Below, one piece after another: positions 7,983-15,869 of a DNA stretch of 22,241 nucleotides (position 1 is the first letter of the stretch; each line of letters starts with the position of its first letter). The stretch spans positions 1 to 22,241 of the forward strand of contig JAJRRZ010000048.1 of NCBI GenBank assembly GCA_024279045.1, read 5' to 3'. The translations under genes and the position numbers were made by a program. Source of the stretch: Alphaproteobacteria bacterium (GTDB lineage: Bacteria > Pseudomonadota > Alphaproteobacteria > Rhizobiales > Aestuariivirgaceae). Under the pieces are notes generated by a model. It saw only the letters and a list, made by a program, of their open reading frames with translations. It was not told where the DNA came from and searched no databases.

Positions 7983-8711
7983 ATGGATTTCAGCCGGTTC
8001 AGGGTCATCAGCTTCGACTGTTACGGCACGCTCATCGACTGGGAGAGTGGTATCTGGGATGCCCTGCAGCGGCTGTTTCTGGCCAATGACGGGCGTGCGC
8101 CGGTATCGCGGGCGCAGGCGCTGGCAGCCTATGCCGAGGAAGAGAGCGCCGCGCAGCGCGCCAACCCCGCGGAGCGCTATGACGCCATCCTCGCCAGCAC
8201 GCACAAGGCGCTGGCGAAGCGCTGGGGGCTGATTACCACGCCGGGACTGGACGAGGCCTTTGCCCGTTCCATTGCCTGCTGGCCGGCCTTTGCCGACACG
8301 GCGGAGGCCCTGCGCGGGCTGAAGCGGCATGCGCGGCTGGCCATCCTGTCCAATGTGCACCGCCACGGCATCGAGCAGACAATGCTGAAACTGGGCGTGG
8401 AGATCGACCTGGTCTGCACGGCGGAGGAAATCGGGTCCTACAAACCGGACAGGAGCAATTTCGAATACCTTCTGCGGCAGGTGCGCCATCATTTCGATTG
8501 TGCGCCGGAAGATCTGCTGCACGTGGCGCAAAGCCCCTATCACGACATTGCCCCGGCAAAGGCGCTGGGGCTGGCTTGTGTGTGGATTGATCGGCAGGGC
8601 CTGGCCGAGGGGGGCGGCTGGGGGGCGATACCTCAATTGAAGGAATTGCCGCAGCCGGATGCGCATTATCCCGATCTCGCGTCCCTGGCGGCGGAGTTCG
8701 CCACAGCCTGA
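7983..8711 (+). CDS. HAD-superfamily hydrolase, haloacid dehalogenase type II-like
   Basis: A cytosolic hydrolase of the haloacid dehalogenase superfamily; the substrate cannot be read from sequence. Motif I is FDCYGTLIDW, with the nucleophile Asp12 and the CYGTL wording typical of type II dehalogenases. Motif II is LAILSNVHRHG, motif III the lysine in SYKPDRSNFEYLL, and motif IV lies in HVAQSPYHDIAPAKALGL. The HVAQS...HD form of motif IV belongs to a branch whose members need not be dehalogenases. Start ATG 7983 gives 242 residues and has TAGGG just upstream. An in-frame ATG at 7929 would add 18 residues unlike the family. Confidence 0.88.
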   Translation: MDFSRFRVISFDCYGTLIDWESGIWDALQRLFLANDGRAPVSRAQALAAYAEEESAAQRANPAERYDAILASTHKALAKRWGLITTPGLDEAFARSIACWPAFADTAEALRGLKRHARLAILSNVHRHGIEQTMLKLGVEIDLVCTAEEIGSYKPDRSNFEYLLRQVRHHFDCAPEDLLHVAQSPYHDIAPAKALGLACVWIDRQGLAEGGGWGAIPQLKELPQPDAHYPDLASLAAEFATA

Positions 8712-8810
8712 CAAGGCGCGCGGCATGTTTTTTCACTTGTCTTGAGTGGCTGTTCCTATATCTATCGTCCGGGGAAACAGTGAAGCGCATGGTCGGAAAG
8801 GAGTTGTCTC

Positions 8811-9407
8811 TTGCTGCGCCTGATAGAATGGTTGTTCGAAGGGTTCCTGTGGAACGCGCGGCTGGTGGTGCTGGTGGCGGTGCTGGCATCGCTGGTGGTG
8901 TCGCTGGCAGTATTTTTCGTTACCACGGTGGATGTTTTCTATCTGGTGCTGGAGCTGGAGCACTATGCCGGGTTGGACAGCGCCGGACGTGGCGATGTGC
9001 ATGATCAGACCATCAGGCACGTGGTGCAGGTCATCGATGGCTACCTGCTGGCCACGGTGTTGCTGATCTTCTCATTGGGGCTTTACGAGCTGTTTATCTC
9101 GCGCATCGATCAGGCTGACGAATCCACTGCCTCGCGCATCCTTTCCATCCGCAATCTGGATGACCTGAAGAACCGCCTGGCCAAGGTCATTCTGATGATT
9201 CTCATCGTCAAGTTCTTCGACTACGCCATCGGCATGAAGTTCAAGGAGCCGCTGGATATTCTCAGCTTCGCGGGCGGCATCGCGCTGATTGGCCTGGCGC
9301 TGTATCTGGCGCATGGGGCAGAGCACCATGCCGGACACGGCAATCACGGCAATGGTGGTAACAATCAACCAGACAGGAACGATCGCTCCGGCCCGCAGGC
9401 CAGATGA
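8811..9407 (+). CDS. YqhA/UPF0114 family inner-membrane protein
   Basis: The 198-residue protein has about four hydrophobic segments (near 17-43, 70-95, 122-140 and 150-168) and the family-typical DDLKNRLAKVILMILIVKF. The function of the family is not established. The C-terminus is a His/Gly/Asn-rich tail (HGAEHHAGHGNHGNGG), which could bind metal but may simply be disordered. The start is TTG at 8811, chosen because AAAGGAG (8797-8803) stands 7 bases upstream and the hydrophobic family N-terminus begins there. It is convergent with the CBS gene, 136 bases away; that gap holds nothing I recognise. Confidence 0.85.
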   Translation: MLRLIEWLFEGFLWNARLVVLVAVLASLVVSLAVFFVTTVDVFYLVLELEHYAGLDSAGRGDVHDQTIRHVVQVIDGYLLATVLLIFSLGLYELFISRIDQADESTASRILSIRNLDDLKNRLAKVILMILIVKFFDYAIGMKFKEPLDILSFAGGIALIGLALYLAHGAEHHAGHGNHGNGGNNQPDRNDRSGPQAR

Positions 9408-9543
9408 TTGGAGCCCTGCTACGGTTGCATTTTCCTTGCCACCGTAAGCCGTACAACACCCCGTTGTGGCATCGGCAGCTTGAACACTACTGTCATGGCC
9501 GCTTCATGGGTGTTGCAGTTGTCCAGCGGCAATTCACGAGTGC

Positions 9544-9975
9544 TCAACCGGTGGCGATATACGCCTTCATCTGCTCTGCCTCGAAGGCAATTTCCTCCAT
9601 GCGCTGTTTGACCACGTCGCCGATGGATACCAGGCCTGTCAGCTTGCCGTTTTCCACCACCGGCAGGTGACGCACCCGCTTTTCGGTCATGATCTCCATC
9701 AGCTTGTCGGTGGTGTCATCCTCGCTGCAGGTCATCACCTCGCGCGTCATGATGCGCGCTACCGGCATGGCCGTGGCCGCCGCCCCTTTATCGGCAACGG
9801 CCTCGACGATATCATGTTCCGAAACGATGCCGGCAAAGGCATCACCGCCGTTGGTAATGACCAGTGCGCCGATTTGATGCTCCTTCAACAGGCGTGCTGC
9901 ATCACGCAGGCTGGTATCTGGCGTGGCAGTGATGACTTCGCGCCCCTTGCGCTGGAGTATCTGGCGAACCTGCAT
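9544..9975 (-). CDS. Tandem CBS-domain protein
   Basis: A stand-alone pair of CBS domains (143 residues from this start), expected to bind adenine nucleotides such as AMP, ATP or SAM and act as a sensor. CBS1 spans about 10-65 (ITATPDTSLRDAARLLKEHQIGALVI to GIVSEHDIVEAV) and CBS2 about 75-132 (MTREVMTCSEDDTTDKLMEIM to GLVSIGDVVKQRM), followed by a short helix EEIAFEAEQMKAYI. Start ATG 9975 is preferred over 9996 because GGGAGG stands 6 bases upstream. Such proteins are common in alphaproteobacteria; the partner is unknown. Confidence 0.92.
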   Translation of the reverse strand: MQVRQILQRKGREVITATPDTSLRDAARLLKEHQIGALVITNGGDAFAGIVSEHDIVEAVADKGAAATAMPVARIMTREVMTCSEDDTTDKLMEIMTEKRVRHLPVVENGKLTGLVSIGDVVKQRMEEIAFEAEQMKAYIATG

Positions 9976-10307
9976 GGTATTCCTCCCGTTTCCCATTCTT
10001 TCAATGCATATCTACTCTGCATTTTCAGAATATCATGGTTTGTCTTCCTGCTCCAATTGTCAATACGCAACCTTTCCGGATCATGCCGAAATCTTCCAGC
10101 TTCAGGCCAATATCCGCCTTTCCGAAATACGTTTTTTTCCTGACCATGCTGTTCAGACACCATTAAGGTGGTCATGTGTAAGGTCGCAGTCGATGAGTTG
10201 AGGAGCTTCCTTGTTTTCGCCACTCATCGTGTCCACGTAGAATCCCGGCAGGGGATGCGGAACGGAAGCATTGCGAGCCGATGGCTCTGAAACAGGAGGA
10301 CGGAAAC
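9976..10307. other. Gene-free stretch, AT-richer, with one weak inverted repeat
   Basis: About 330 bases between the CBS gene and the BA14K gene hold the divergent promoters of both. I see a perfect 8-bp inverted repeat CGATGAGT (10191-10198)/ACTCATCG (10222-10229) that could form a leader hairpin ahead of the BA14K gene, and a T7 run near 10132-10138. No convincing -35/-10 pair or coding frame was found. Confidence 0.4.
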
Positions 10308-10652
10308 ATGCTGAAGAAATTCGCATTGCCTACCTTGTTTGCTGGTGTGCTGGCGCTGAGTGCCGCGGTTGCTGCGCCCCAACAGGCGCAGGCTGCCTCC
10401 AAGACGGAGAATTTCATCCTTGGCCTGGCTGCAGGCGTGGCGACTACCGCGATCATCACCAGCGCCGTGCGTGCCCACAAGAAAGAGCGCAAGTGGCGCA
10501 AACGCTATTATCGCGAACGGGCCTACTACCGTTATCGTCCGCGCCCGTGGACGCCGGCATGGTACGATTACTGCATGAGCAAGTATCGCAGCTTCAATCC
10601 CGAAACCGGCTACTATCGCACCTATTCCGGCCGCTTGCGCTTCTGCCGCTGA
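10308..10652 (+). CDS. BA14K-family exported protein
   Basis: A 114-residue secreted protein with a signal peptide MLKKFALPTLFAGVLALSAA followed by a likely cleavage after AQA near residue 29. The mature part has a glycine/alanine hydrophobic stretch (FILGLAAGVATTAIIT), a basic Arg/Tyr-rich segment and the C-terminal BA14K signature around CMSKYRSFNPETGYY with a closing Cys. BA14K proteins are lectin-like antigens described mainly in alphaproteobacteria such as Brucella. Start ATG 10308 is set by AGGAGG at 10294-10299; an upstream ATG at 10281 would spoil the signal peptide. The gene ends just before a strong terminator. Confidence 0.85.
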   Translation: MLKKFALPTLFAGVLALSAAVAAPQQAQAASKTENFILGLAAGVATTAIITSAVRAHKKERKWRKRYYRERAYYRYRPRPWTPAWYDYCMSKYRSFNPETGYYRTYSGRLRFCR

Positions 10653-10687
10653 GCCAGTGGCGGAGAACAGGCACGATGCAATGATGA

Positions 10688-10720
10688 AGAGGGTCGGCAC
10701 CAGTTGCCGACCCTTTTTCT
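10688..10720 (+). terminator. Rho-independent terminator after the BA14K gene
   Basis: GGGTCGGCA (10691-10699) and TGCCGACCC (10705-10713) form a perfect 9-bp stem with a 5-base loop, followed by TTTTTCT. It closes the chromosomal transcription unit just outside the prophage. Confidence 0.93.
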
Positions 10721-10764
10721 TCATGTTCAACTTGCCGGAGAGTGTGTGTCTGTGTGAGGGGGTG

Positions 10765-10910
10765 GTGCATTTTGCACAAGGGGGAGAGGCGGTGGGGAAG
10801 TAAAAAGTCGCGGGTGTGCAATGGGTTAGGTGGCTGATGGAGGAAAGGGCGACTTTGCGCAAATTTGGGGCCGGGAGAGCAATTTAGGGGCAGACTTTGC
10901 GCATTTCTTG
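10765..10910. repeat. Repeat cluster at the prophage left end, candidate transposase-binding sites
   Basis: GACTTTGCGCA occurs at 10851-10861 and again at 10893-10903, in related 20-bp contexts starting at 10849 and 10891. Two similar boxes GCAAATTTGGGGC (from 10859) and GCAATTTAGGGGC (from 10879) alternate with them. Further out is the palindrome GTGCA-TTT-TGCAC (10765-10777), and AAAGTCGC near 10804-10811 is the inverse of GCGACTTT (10849-10856). Mu ends carry several transposase sites of about 22 bp; assigning these boxes to that role is inference from position. Confidence 0.5.
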
Positions 10911-10921
10911 CGCCGATGTGG

Positions 10922-11629
10922 TCAGATTTCGCGGCCAAACCAGACAACGCGGCCAACAATGTGCAGATCGCCCAGGCGATCCCTGGTGATGACCTCGTCC
11001 TGGATGGCCGGGTTGTCGGAAATCAGCGTGATGTGATCCAGGCCGATGGCGATGCGCTTGACCAGGAGCATCTCCTCCACCCGCACCACGTAAATGCCCT
11101 CGGCCCGCGGCTGATTGATGGCGGTGTTGACCAGGAGCGCATCACCGTGGCGGATTGTCGGCTCCATGCTGTCGCCGTAAGCCGTTATGATTGCGGCATG
11201 TTTCGGGCTGATGCCGCGCTCGTGCAGCCAGTCCAAGCGAAAGGCCAGCAAGGCCTCAGGCTGCATGTCCACCTCGTAGTTGAGCGCGCCAGCCCCCGCC
11301 GCCGCGCGCACGCCCAGCTTCGGAATGAGTGCGAATTCCGCACTTTCCTCTTCCTGGCGTGGAGTTGTTTCGCGTCCCAGCAGCCAATCCACTGATACCC
11401 CAGCAAAATCAGCTATCCGCAACAGGTGTTCGGCCTTGGGTACCGCGCCGTCCTTCCATATGCGTGTGAATGTGGCGCTGGGAATCCCCGCACGTTTTGC
11501 CCAGACAAACGGTTTCTCCTCGCCAATAAGCTTGGCCAGGCGTTCGCGGAAAATCATTGCGGTTTCGGAGTTATCTCCTGCAACTCCGAAACCAGCTTCG
11601 GACTTCACATCTTCTTTCGGACTTGCCAT
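10922..11629 (-). CDS. Phage repressor, XRE-type HTH plus S24 (LexA-like) peptidase domain
   Basis: The 235-residue product should hold the lysogenic state by binding operators around the early promoter. Residues 41-85 form the helix-turn-helix (WAKRAGIPSATFTRIWKDG). The C-terminal S24 domain has a plausible Ala-Gly cleavage site in VRAAAGAGAL (about 108-116), the nucleophile Ser154 in YGDSMEPTI and the general-base Lys191 in LLVKRIA. All parts for RecA-stimulated self-cleavage are present, so the prophage may respond to SOS, unlike Mu itself. The first 24 codons overlap four operator-like repeats, and an internal Met at 11557 (MIFRERLAKL) could be the true start. No strong ribosome site settles it. 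Confidence 0.92.
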   Translation of the reverse strand: MASPKEDVKSEAGFGVAGDNSETAMIFRERLAKLIGEEKPFVWAKRAGIPSATFTRIWKDGAVPKAEHLLRIADFAGVSVDWLLGRETTPRQEEESAEFALIPKLGVRAAAGAGALNYEVDMQPEALLAFRLDWLHERGISPKHAAIITAYGDSMEPTIRHGDALLVNTAINQPRAEGIYVVRVEEMLLVKRIAIGLDHITLISDNPAIQDEVITRDRLGDLHIVGRVVWFGREI

Positions 11630-11760
11630 TTCGCAAAATAACCCAATAACTTACGCACATATCGCCTAAATCGGAGTCAATCGGAACTCCGAAATCCTAA
11701 TTTTGTGTTGACAGGCTCTATTTTCGGACATACTAATCGAGTTAACTCGATTTTCAGACA
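11563..11760. promoter_or_regulatory. Repressor/Ner operator array with TTTCGGASTT repeats
   Basis: About nine copies of a TTTCGGASTT-like motif occur: forward at 11563, 11596, 11615, 11669, 11679, 11721 and 11751, and inverted at 11582-11591 and 11686-11695. The 11679/11686 pair makes a small palindrome. An 18-bp perfect palindrome, AATCGAGTTAACTCGATT (11735-11752), lies between two copies and overlaps the early start point, a good candidate for the Ner site. Four copies are inside the annotated 5' end of the repressor gene. Confidence 0.8.
11708..11737 (+). promoter_or_regulatory. Early promoter (Pe) of the prophage
   Basis: A consensus -35 TTGACA (11708-11713) is followed at 17-18 bases by TACTAAT (11731-11737) as the -10. 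An operator motif (TTTTCGGACA, 11721-11730) fills the spacer and the 18-bp palindrome overlaps the -10/start region, so bound repressor would block it directly. It reads into ner at 11776. Confidence 0.75.
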
Positions 11761-11775
11761 CGAAGAGATCCTGTC

Positions 11776-12084
11776 ATGAGCTGGGACAGACACGCGATTC
11801 TGGCTGCCGTGCGACGCAAGGGGGAAACGCTGCGTAGTATCTCTCTGCGCGCCGGCCTCAACCCGAATGCTTGTGCCTGCACCCTTTCTGGTCGGCGTTG
11901 GCCGCGCGCGGAACAGGCCTTGGCCGACTTTCTGGGGGTCAATGTGCGGGAGCTCTTTCCTGATCGCTACCCAACATCCACCAGCCGCAAGCCTAGCCGA
12001 AATGTGCGTGTGCGCAAAGTCAAAAGCCAGCAGCGGACTCGAACAGCTCCGGCGCGGCGGCTGACTGACAGGGAGGCGGCGTGA
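11776..12084 (+). CDS. ner: Ner-like DNA-binding regulator
   Basis: Ner of Mu turns down early and repressor transcription during lytic growth. The 102-residue protein begins MSWDRHAILAAVRRKGETLR and continues with ISLRAGLNPNACACTLSGR and WPRAEQALADFLGVNVRELFP, the Ner/Nlp helix-turn-helix signature including the W-P-x-x-E-x-x-(L/I)-A pattern. The C-terminal 35 residues are Arg/Lys/Ser/Thr-rich and longer than in Mu Ner (75 residues). It is the first gene behind the early promoter, and its stop overlaps the next start. Confidence 0.9.
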   Translation: MSWDRHAILAAVRRKGETLRSISLRAGLNPNACACTLSGRRWPRAEQALADFLGVNVRELFPDRYPTSTSRKPSRNVRVRKVKSQQRTRTAPARRLTDREAA

Positions 12085-12536
12085 TGGTGCGGGATCCGCG
12101 CGACAGGTTCACGCTCGACCTGCTGAGCTGGCAGCCGCCGGCGGTGCGCTTCGAGGAGCCGCTGGTGCGGGCGCATACGCTGAACGCCCGCTTTGCGCGA
12201 GCCATCAGCCTGGCGCTGAAGGAGTGTGGCATGACGCGCGAGGAGGTGGCCGAGCGCATGAGCGAGTGGCTGGGCGAGACGGTGAGCCGCAACATGCTGG
12301 ACGCCTACGCATCGGAAGCCCGCGAAAGCCACCAGATCAACCTGCCGCGGTTTGCGGCGCTCATTCATGCCACCGAGGACTGGCGGCTGCTGAGTCTGCT
12401 GCCGGAGATGTTCGGCTTCGCGGTGATGCCCAAGGAATACGAAGAGATCATCGAGTTGTGGCGGCTGGAGGAGGCCGAACGGGAGATAGAGCGCCGCAAG
12501 CAGGCGCTGGCGGCGAAGTGGAGGAAGCGGAGATGA
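12084..12536 (+). CDS. Early phage protein with HTH-like segment
   Basis: A 150-residue protein between ner and the transposase. The N-terminal 30 residues (DPRDRFTLDLLSWQPP) precede a helical region in which ISLALKECGMTREEVAERMS resembles a helix-turn-helix, and then ETVSRNMLDAYASEARESHQ. The C-terminus is a charged coiled-coil-like helix (about 115-150). Comparable regulators sit at this place in other transposable prophages, but I do not know a named function. Start ATG 12084 (overlapping the ner stop) has GGGAGG at 12071-12076; a GTG at 12081 is the alternative. Confidence 0.8.
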   Translation: MVRDPRDRFTLDLLSWQPPAVRFEEPLVRAHTLNARFARAISLALKECGMTREEVAERMSEWLGETVSRNMLDAYASEARESHQINLPRFAALIHATEDWRLLSLLPEMFGFAVMPKEYEEIIELWRLEEAEREIERRKQALAAKWRKRR

Positions 12537-12796
12537 CGCACATCGAAACCTCTTCGCCATACCGCGTGATGGATCGGCTGCTGAAACATGGCTGCCCGGT
12601 GTGCGGCGCGAAGGCGCGGCAGGTGAAGGAGCGCCGCACATGCGAGTCCTGGCGGGTGCATTGCTATTGCCGCAGCCGCTTCGTGGGCTGGGCGAGCAGC
12701 GTGGAGATTGAGCAGGCTTGCCAGTATGCATCGGCAGCGGAAATGCAGCGCCTACTGCGACGGATCGTCAGCGATCTGGGAGGGGTGGGCCAATGA
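12533..12796 (+). CDS. Small Cys-rich (putative zinc-binding) phage protein
   Basis: An 87-residue protein overlapping its neighbours by ATGA on both sides, which marks it as translationally coupled. CPVC (Cys21, Cys24), Cys37 and HCYC (His43, Cys44, Cys46) make a likely zinc ribbon. The C-terminal half (EIEQACQYASAAEMQRLLRRIV) is helical. Function unknown; the position directly before transposase A suggests an early DNA-linked role. Confidence 0.75.
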   Translation: MTHIETSSPYRVMDRLLKHGCPVCGAKARQVKERRTCESWRVHCYCRSRFVGWASSVEIEQACQYASAAEMQRLLRRIVSDLGGVGQ

Positions 12797-15024
12797 CCGA
12801 GCTGCTCTCCCGGGACTGGCTGACGGCAAAGGAGCTGGCCGAACTGCGGTTGGCGGGAATGCCGGCCACAGAACGGGCCATTCAGATCATGGCCAAGCGG
12901 AATGGCTGGCGCGAGCATCCGACGCTTTCGCGCCGGCGCGCCGGGCGCGGCGGTGGCTGGGAATATCACACAGACCTGCTGCCCGATGATGCGCGGGCCG
13001 ATCTGCTGGCACGCCGCGCCGAGGTGGCCACCCGCGAGGTGCGCGGCCAGGAGCTGCAGCGCATCAGCCAGCAGGGGCTGGAGACGCTGAGCGCGCGGCA
13101 GCGGATGGTGATGGAGGCGCGCGCCGCGCTGCTGACAGAGGCGGAGGCGCGCCGCGTGCGCCACGGCTGGCGCGAGCGTCGGGCGCTGCTGTCCATCGTG
13201 CAGGATCACGAGGCCGGCAGGCTGCCGGACGACCTGGCGCGCGCCGCCGGGCGGGCCTGCGAGCGCAAGCGGCTGAGCTTGCGCACGCTGCAGCAGTGGG
13301 CGCGGCAACTTCGCGAAGGCGGGCTGCAGGCCCTGGCGCCGCGCCCGAAGAAGCGCGAGCGGGCGCTGGAGGAGATTGCCTGGCTGCCGGACTTCCTGCG
13401 CTACTACCAGCGTCCGCAGAAGCCCTCCATTCCGCATGCGCTGGAGATGATGGCGCGCGACGGGCTGACGCCGCCGAGCTACGACCAGGTGCGGCGGGTG
13501 CTGAAGCGGCTGTCCATTCCGGCGCGCGAGCAGGGGCGCGAGGGGAGGCTGGCTATCCGCAAGTATCTGCCCTATGTGGCGCGCGACACCTCGGCGCTGC
13601 AGCCGACCACCATCTACTCGGCGGACGGAACCACCTTCGATGCCGAGGTGGAGCACCCCGTCAGCCACAAGCCCTTCAAGCCGGAGATCACCACGATCAT
13701 CGACGTGGCGACGCGCAAGATCGTCGGCGTGAGCTTCGGCATCTCGGAAAACCGCTACGAGGTGGCTGATGCACTGCGCCGGGCCTGTGTGGAGCACGGC
13801 ATTCCGGCCATCTTCTACGTGGATCGCGGCCCCGGATACCGCAACCAGCTGCTGGACGATGACGTTACGGGCCTGTGTGCCCGTCTGGGCATCACCAAGG
13901 CGCACTCCCTGCCGCGCAATGCGCAGGCGCGCGGCATCGTGGAGGCGGTGCAGAAGCACTGGAACCGCTTCGCGCGGGAGCTGCCCACCTACATGGGCGC
14001 CGGCATGGACGGCGAGGCGGCGCGGCGGGTGCATCTGGCCACGCGGGCGGACATCCGCAAGCTGAGGCGCTCGCGGCGGCTGCCGGCGTGGGAGGGGTTC
14101 GTGCGCGCGGCGCTGGACTACGTGAACCGCTACAACGACCGGCCTCACTCGGCGCTGCCGAAGATCCGCGACGATGAAAGCGGGCGGATGCGCCACATGA
14201 GCCCGAACGAGGCCTGGGCAGCGCATGTGCAGGCGGGCTTCGAGCCGCTCACTGTCTCGCCAGCGGAGGCCGACGATCTGTTCCGCCCGATGGTCATTCG
14301 CCAAGTGCGGCGCGGACTGGTGAGCTTCGCCAGCCAGGACTACTTCGCGCCGGAGCTGGAGGAGCTGCACGGGCAGAAGGTGTTCGTGGGCTACGACCTG
14401 CAGGATGCCTCAAAAGTGTGGGTGCGCGAGGTGGCGCGGGTGGATGGCGAGCTGGCGCCTGGTGCACTGATCTGCGTGGCGCGTTGGGACGGCCACAAGC
14501 GCGCCTACTTCCCCGAGAGCGTCATCGAGCAGGCGGAAAAGCGCCGCGTTCAGGCGGCCATCGCCCGCAAGCAGCGCAAGATCGATGCGCTGGAAGAGCA
14601 GCTGCGCCCCGGGCTCATCGAGGCGCGGGCTGAAAAGCCACTCAACGTGGTGGAGATGCGGCCCGTGGGGGTGGAGCAGCAGCCGCTGGATGTGCAGCCG
14701 GCAGCGGTGGAGATCGAGGCGCAGCCGTCAGCCGCGGCGCCGATACAGCAGCGGCCTGACGGGCGGCCCGTGTTTGCCGACGAGGTGGAGCACGCCCGCT
14801 GGCTGCTGGATCATCCGGGCGAGATGACGGCGCAGGATCGCGCCGCGGTGCTGGACTACCTGGACAGCCCGGCCACCCTGGGCTGGCTGCAATCGGAAGG
14901 GATTTCCCAGGAAGACCTGCTGCGACTGGTCGGCATCGAGATGCCGGCGGCCAGCCGCGGCGAGGTGAGTGTGCGTGCGTCAAATGAAACGGCCACAGCG
15001 GCGACACCCGCTGCGGCCAAGTGA
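12793..15024 (+). CDS. Mu-type transposase A (DDE recombinase)
   Basis: Catalyses strand transfer during integration and replicative transposition. The 743-residue product has an N-terminal DNA-binding part (SRDWLTAKELAELRLAGMPA, the Mu-type winged helix for end or enhancer binding) and helical end-binding domains (about 100-240). The RNase H-like catalytic core has Asp278 in SADGTTFD, Asp344 in YVDRGPGY and Glu384 in ARGIVEAVQKHW. The Mu-type C-terminal beta-barrel domain follows (about 490-580), then a helical tail (FPESVIEQAEKRRVQAAIARK) and an acidic/Gln-rich end that may contact B. Mu A is 663 residues, so the C-terminus is longer here. Start ATG 12793 overlaps the previous stop. Confidence 0.95.
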   Translation: MTELLSRDWLTAKELAELRLAGMPATERAIQIMAKRNGWREHPTLSRRRAGRGGGWEYHTDLLPDDARADLLARRAEVATREVRGQELQRISQQGLETLSARQRMVMEARAALLTEAEARRVRHGWRERRALLSIVQDHEAGRLPDDLARAAGRACERKRLSLRTLQQWARQLREGGLQALAPRPKKRERALEEIAWLPDFLRYYQRPQKPSIPHALEMMARDGLTPPSYDQVRRVLKRLSIPAREQGREGRLAIRKYLPYVARDTSALQPTTIYSADGTTFDAEVEHPVSHKPFKPEITTIIDVATRKIVGVSFGISENRYEVADALRRACVEHGIPAIFYVDRGPGYRNQLLDDDVTGLCARLGITKAHSLPRNAQARGIVEAVQKHWNRFARELPTYMGAGMDGEAARRVHLATRADIRKLRRSRRLPAWEGFVRAALDYVNRYNDRPHSALPKIRDDESGRMRHMSPNEAWAAHVQAGFEPLTVSPAEADDLFRPMVIRQVRRGLVSFASQDYFAPELEELHGQKVFVGYDLQDASKVWVREVARVDGELAPGALICVARWDGHKRAYFPESVIEQAEKRRVQAAIARKQRKIDALEEQLRPGLIEARAEKPLNVVEMRPVGVEQQPLDVQPAAVEIEAQPSAAAPIQQRPDGRPVFADEVEHARWLLDHPGEMTAQDRAAVLDYLDSPATLGWLQSEGISQEDLLRLVGIEMPAASRGEVSVRASNETATAATPAAAK

Positions 15025-15065
15025 AAGCATCTCACTGACGACGAGATGATGAGGAGAGCATAACG

Positions 15066-15869
15066 ATGAAAACAGCATTTGTCGAGACGGCCAATGTGCG
15101 GCGCTTTCAGCAGGCGCTGGGGCAGGTGGAGCGCCGCGGCGCGGCGGAAGCCTGCCTGATGGTGGTGGATGGCCCGCCCGGCCTGGGCAAGACCACGGTG
15201 ATGCGCCACTGGGCGGCGCAGACCGGCAGCATCTACCTGCGGGCGAAGAAGGAGTGGACGCCGTGCTGGTTCATGCGCGAGCTGATCGGCGAGCTGGGGG
15301 CTACCGCCCCGCACGCCTTCGAGCGGCAGTTCCGCATGGCGCTGGAGATGCTGGCCGACCGGCAGGGTGATGCGGTGATTGCCCAGCGTCCGTTCGGCAT
15401 CGTGGTGGACGAGGCCGATCACGTGGCGCGCAACGGGCGCATCATGGAGACTGTGCGCGATATCTCCGACACGCTAGAGCTGCCCATCGTGCTTGTGGGC
15501 ATGGGGCGGGTGCGCGATGCCTTGGTGCGCTATCCGCAGGTGGCCAGCCGCATCGGCCAGTATGTGCGCTTCGAGCCTGCGGACGAGCGCGATGTGCGCG
15601 CGCTGCTGGATGGGCTGTGCGAGGTGCCGGTGGCCGATGATCTGGCGGCCTACGTGGGCCGCGTCACCCGCGGCTACACGCGCGAGATCAAGGAGGCCAT
15701 CGCCCACATCGAGCGATTCGGCCTGCGCAACCCGCCAGCGGACGCCGAGCGCGGGCTGACACTGGCGGAGATGGCTGGCCAGGTGATCGTCAACGACCGC
15801 AAGAGCGGCCAGCCCATCCGCGTGCCTACCGCAGCGGCTGCCACCGGCAGCGGGAGGGCGGCGGCATGA
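15066..15869 (+). CDS. Mu B-like AAA+ ATPase, transposition target-capture protein
   Basis: B binds target DNA in an ATP-dependent way and delivers it to transposase A. The 267-residue protein has Walker A GPPGLGKTT (36-44), Walker B GIVVDEADH (Asp115/Glu116), a sensor region PIVLVGMGRVRD and an arginine-rich segment ending in RGYTREIKEAIAH. It begins almost directly with the AAA+ core and lacks room for the N-terminal HTH domain of Mu B (312 residues), as in many transposable prophages of non-enteric bacteria. GAGGAG (15051-15056) precedes the ATG, 41 bases behind transposase A. Confidence 0.92.
   Translation: MKTAFVETANVRRFQQALGQVERRGAAEACLMVVDGPPGLGKTTVMRHWAAQTGSIYLRAKKEWTPCWFMRELIGELGATAPHAFERQFRMALEMLADRQGDAVIAQRPFGIVVDEADHVARNGRIMETVRDISDTLELPIVLVGMGRVRDALVRYPQVASRIGQYVRFEPADERDVRALLDGLCEVPVADDLAAYVGRVTRGYTREIKEAIAHIERFGLRNPPADAERGLTLAEMAGQVIVNDRKSGQPIRVPTAAAATGSGRAAA

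Noticed and set aside
10743..10780. Exact prophage end at a TG dinucleotide in this stretch
   Set aside because: Several TG candidates exist (10743, 10763, 10766). Without the right end and target duplication none can be chosen.
12664..14370. A 568-codon open frame on the minus strand across the transposase gene
   Set aside because: Antisense shadow of transposase A, composition unlike a real protein, and opposite to a tightly coupled operon.
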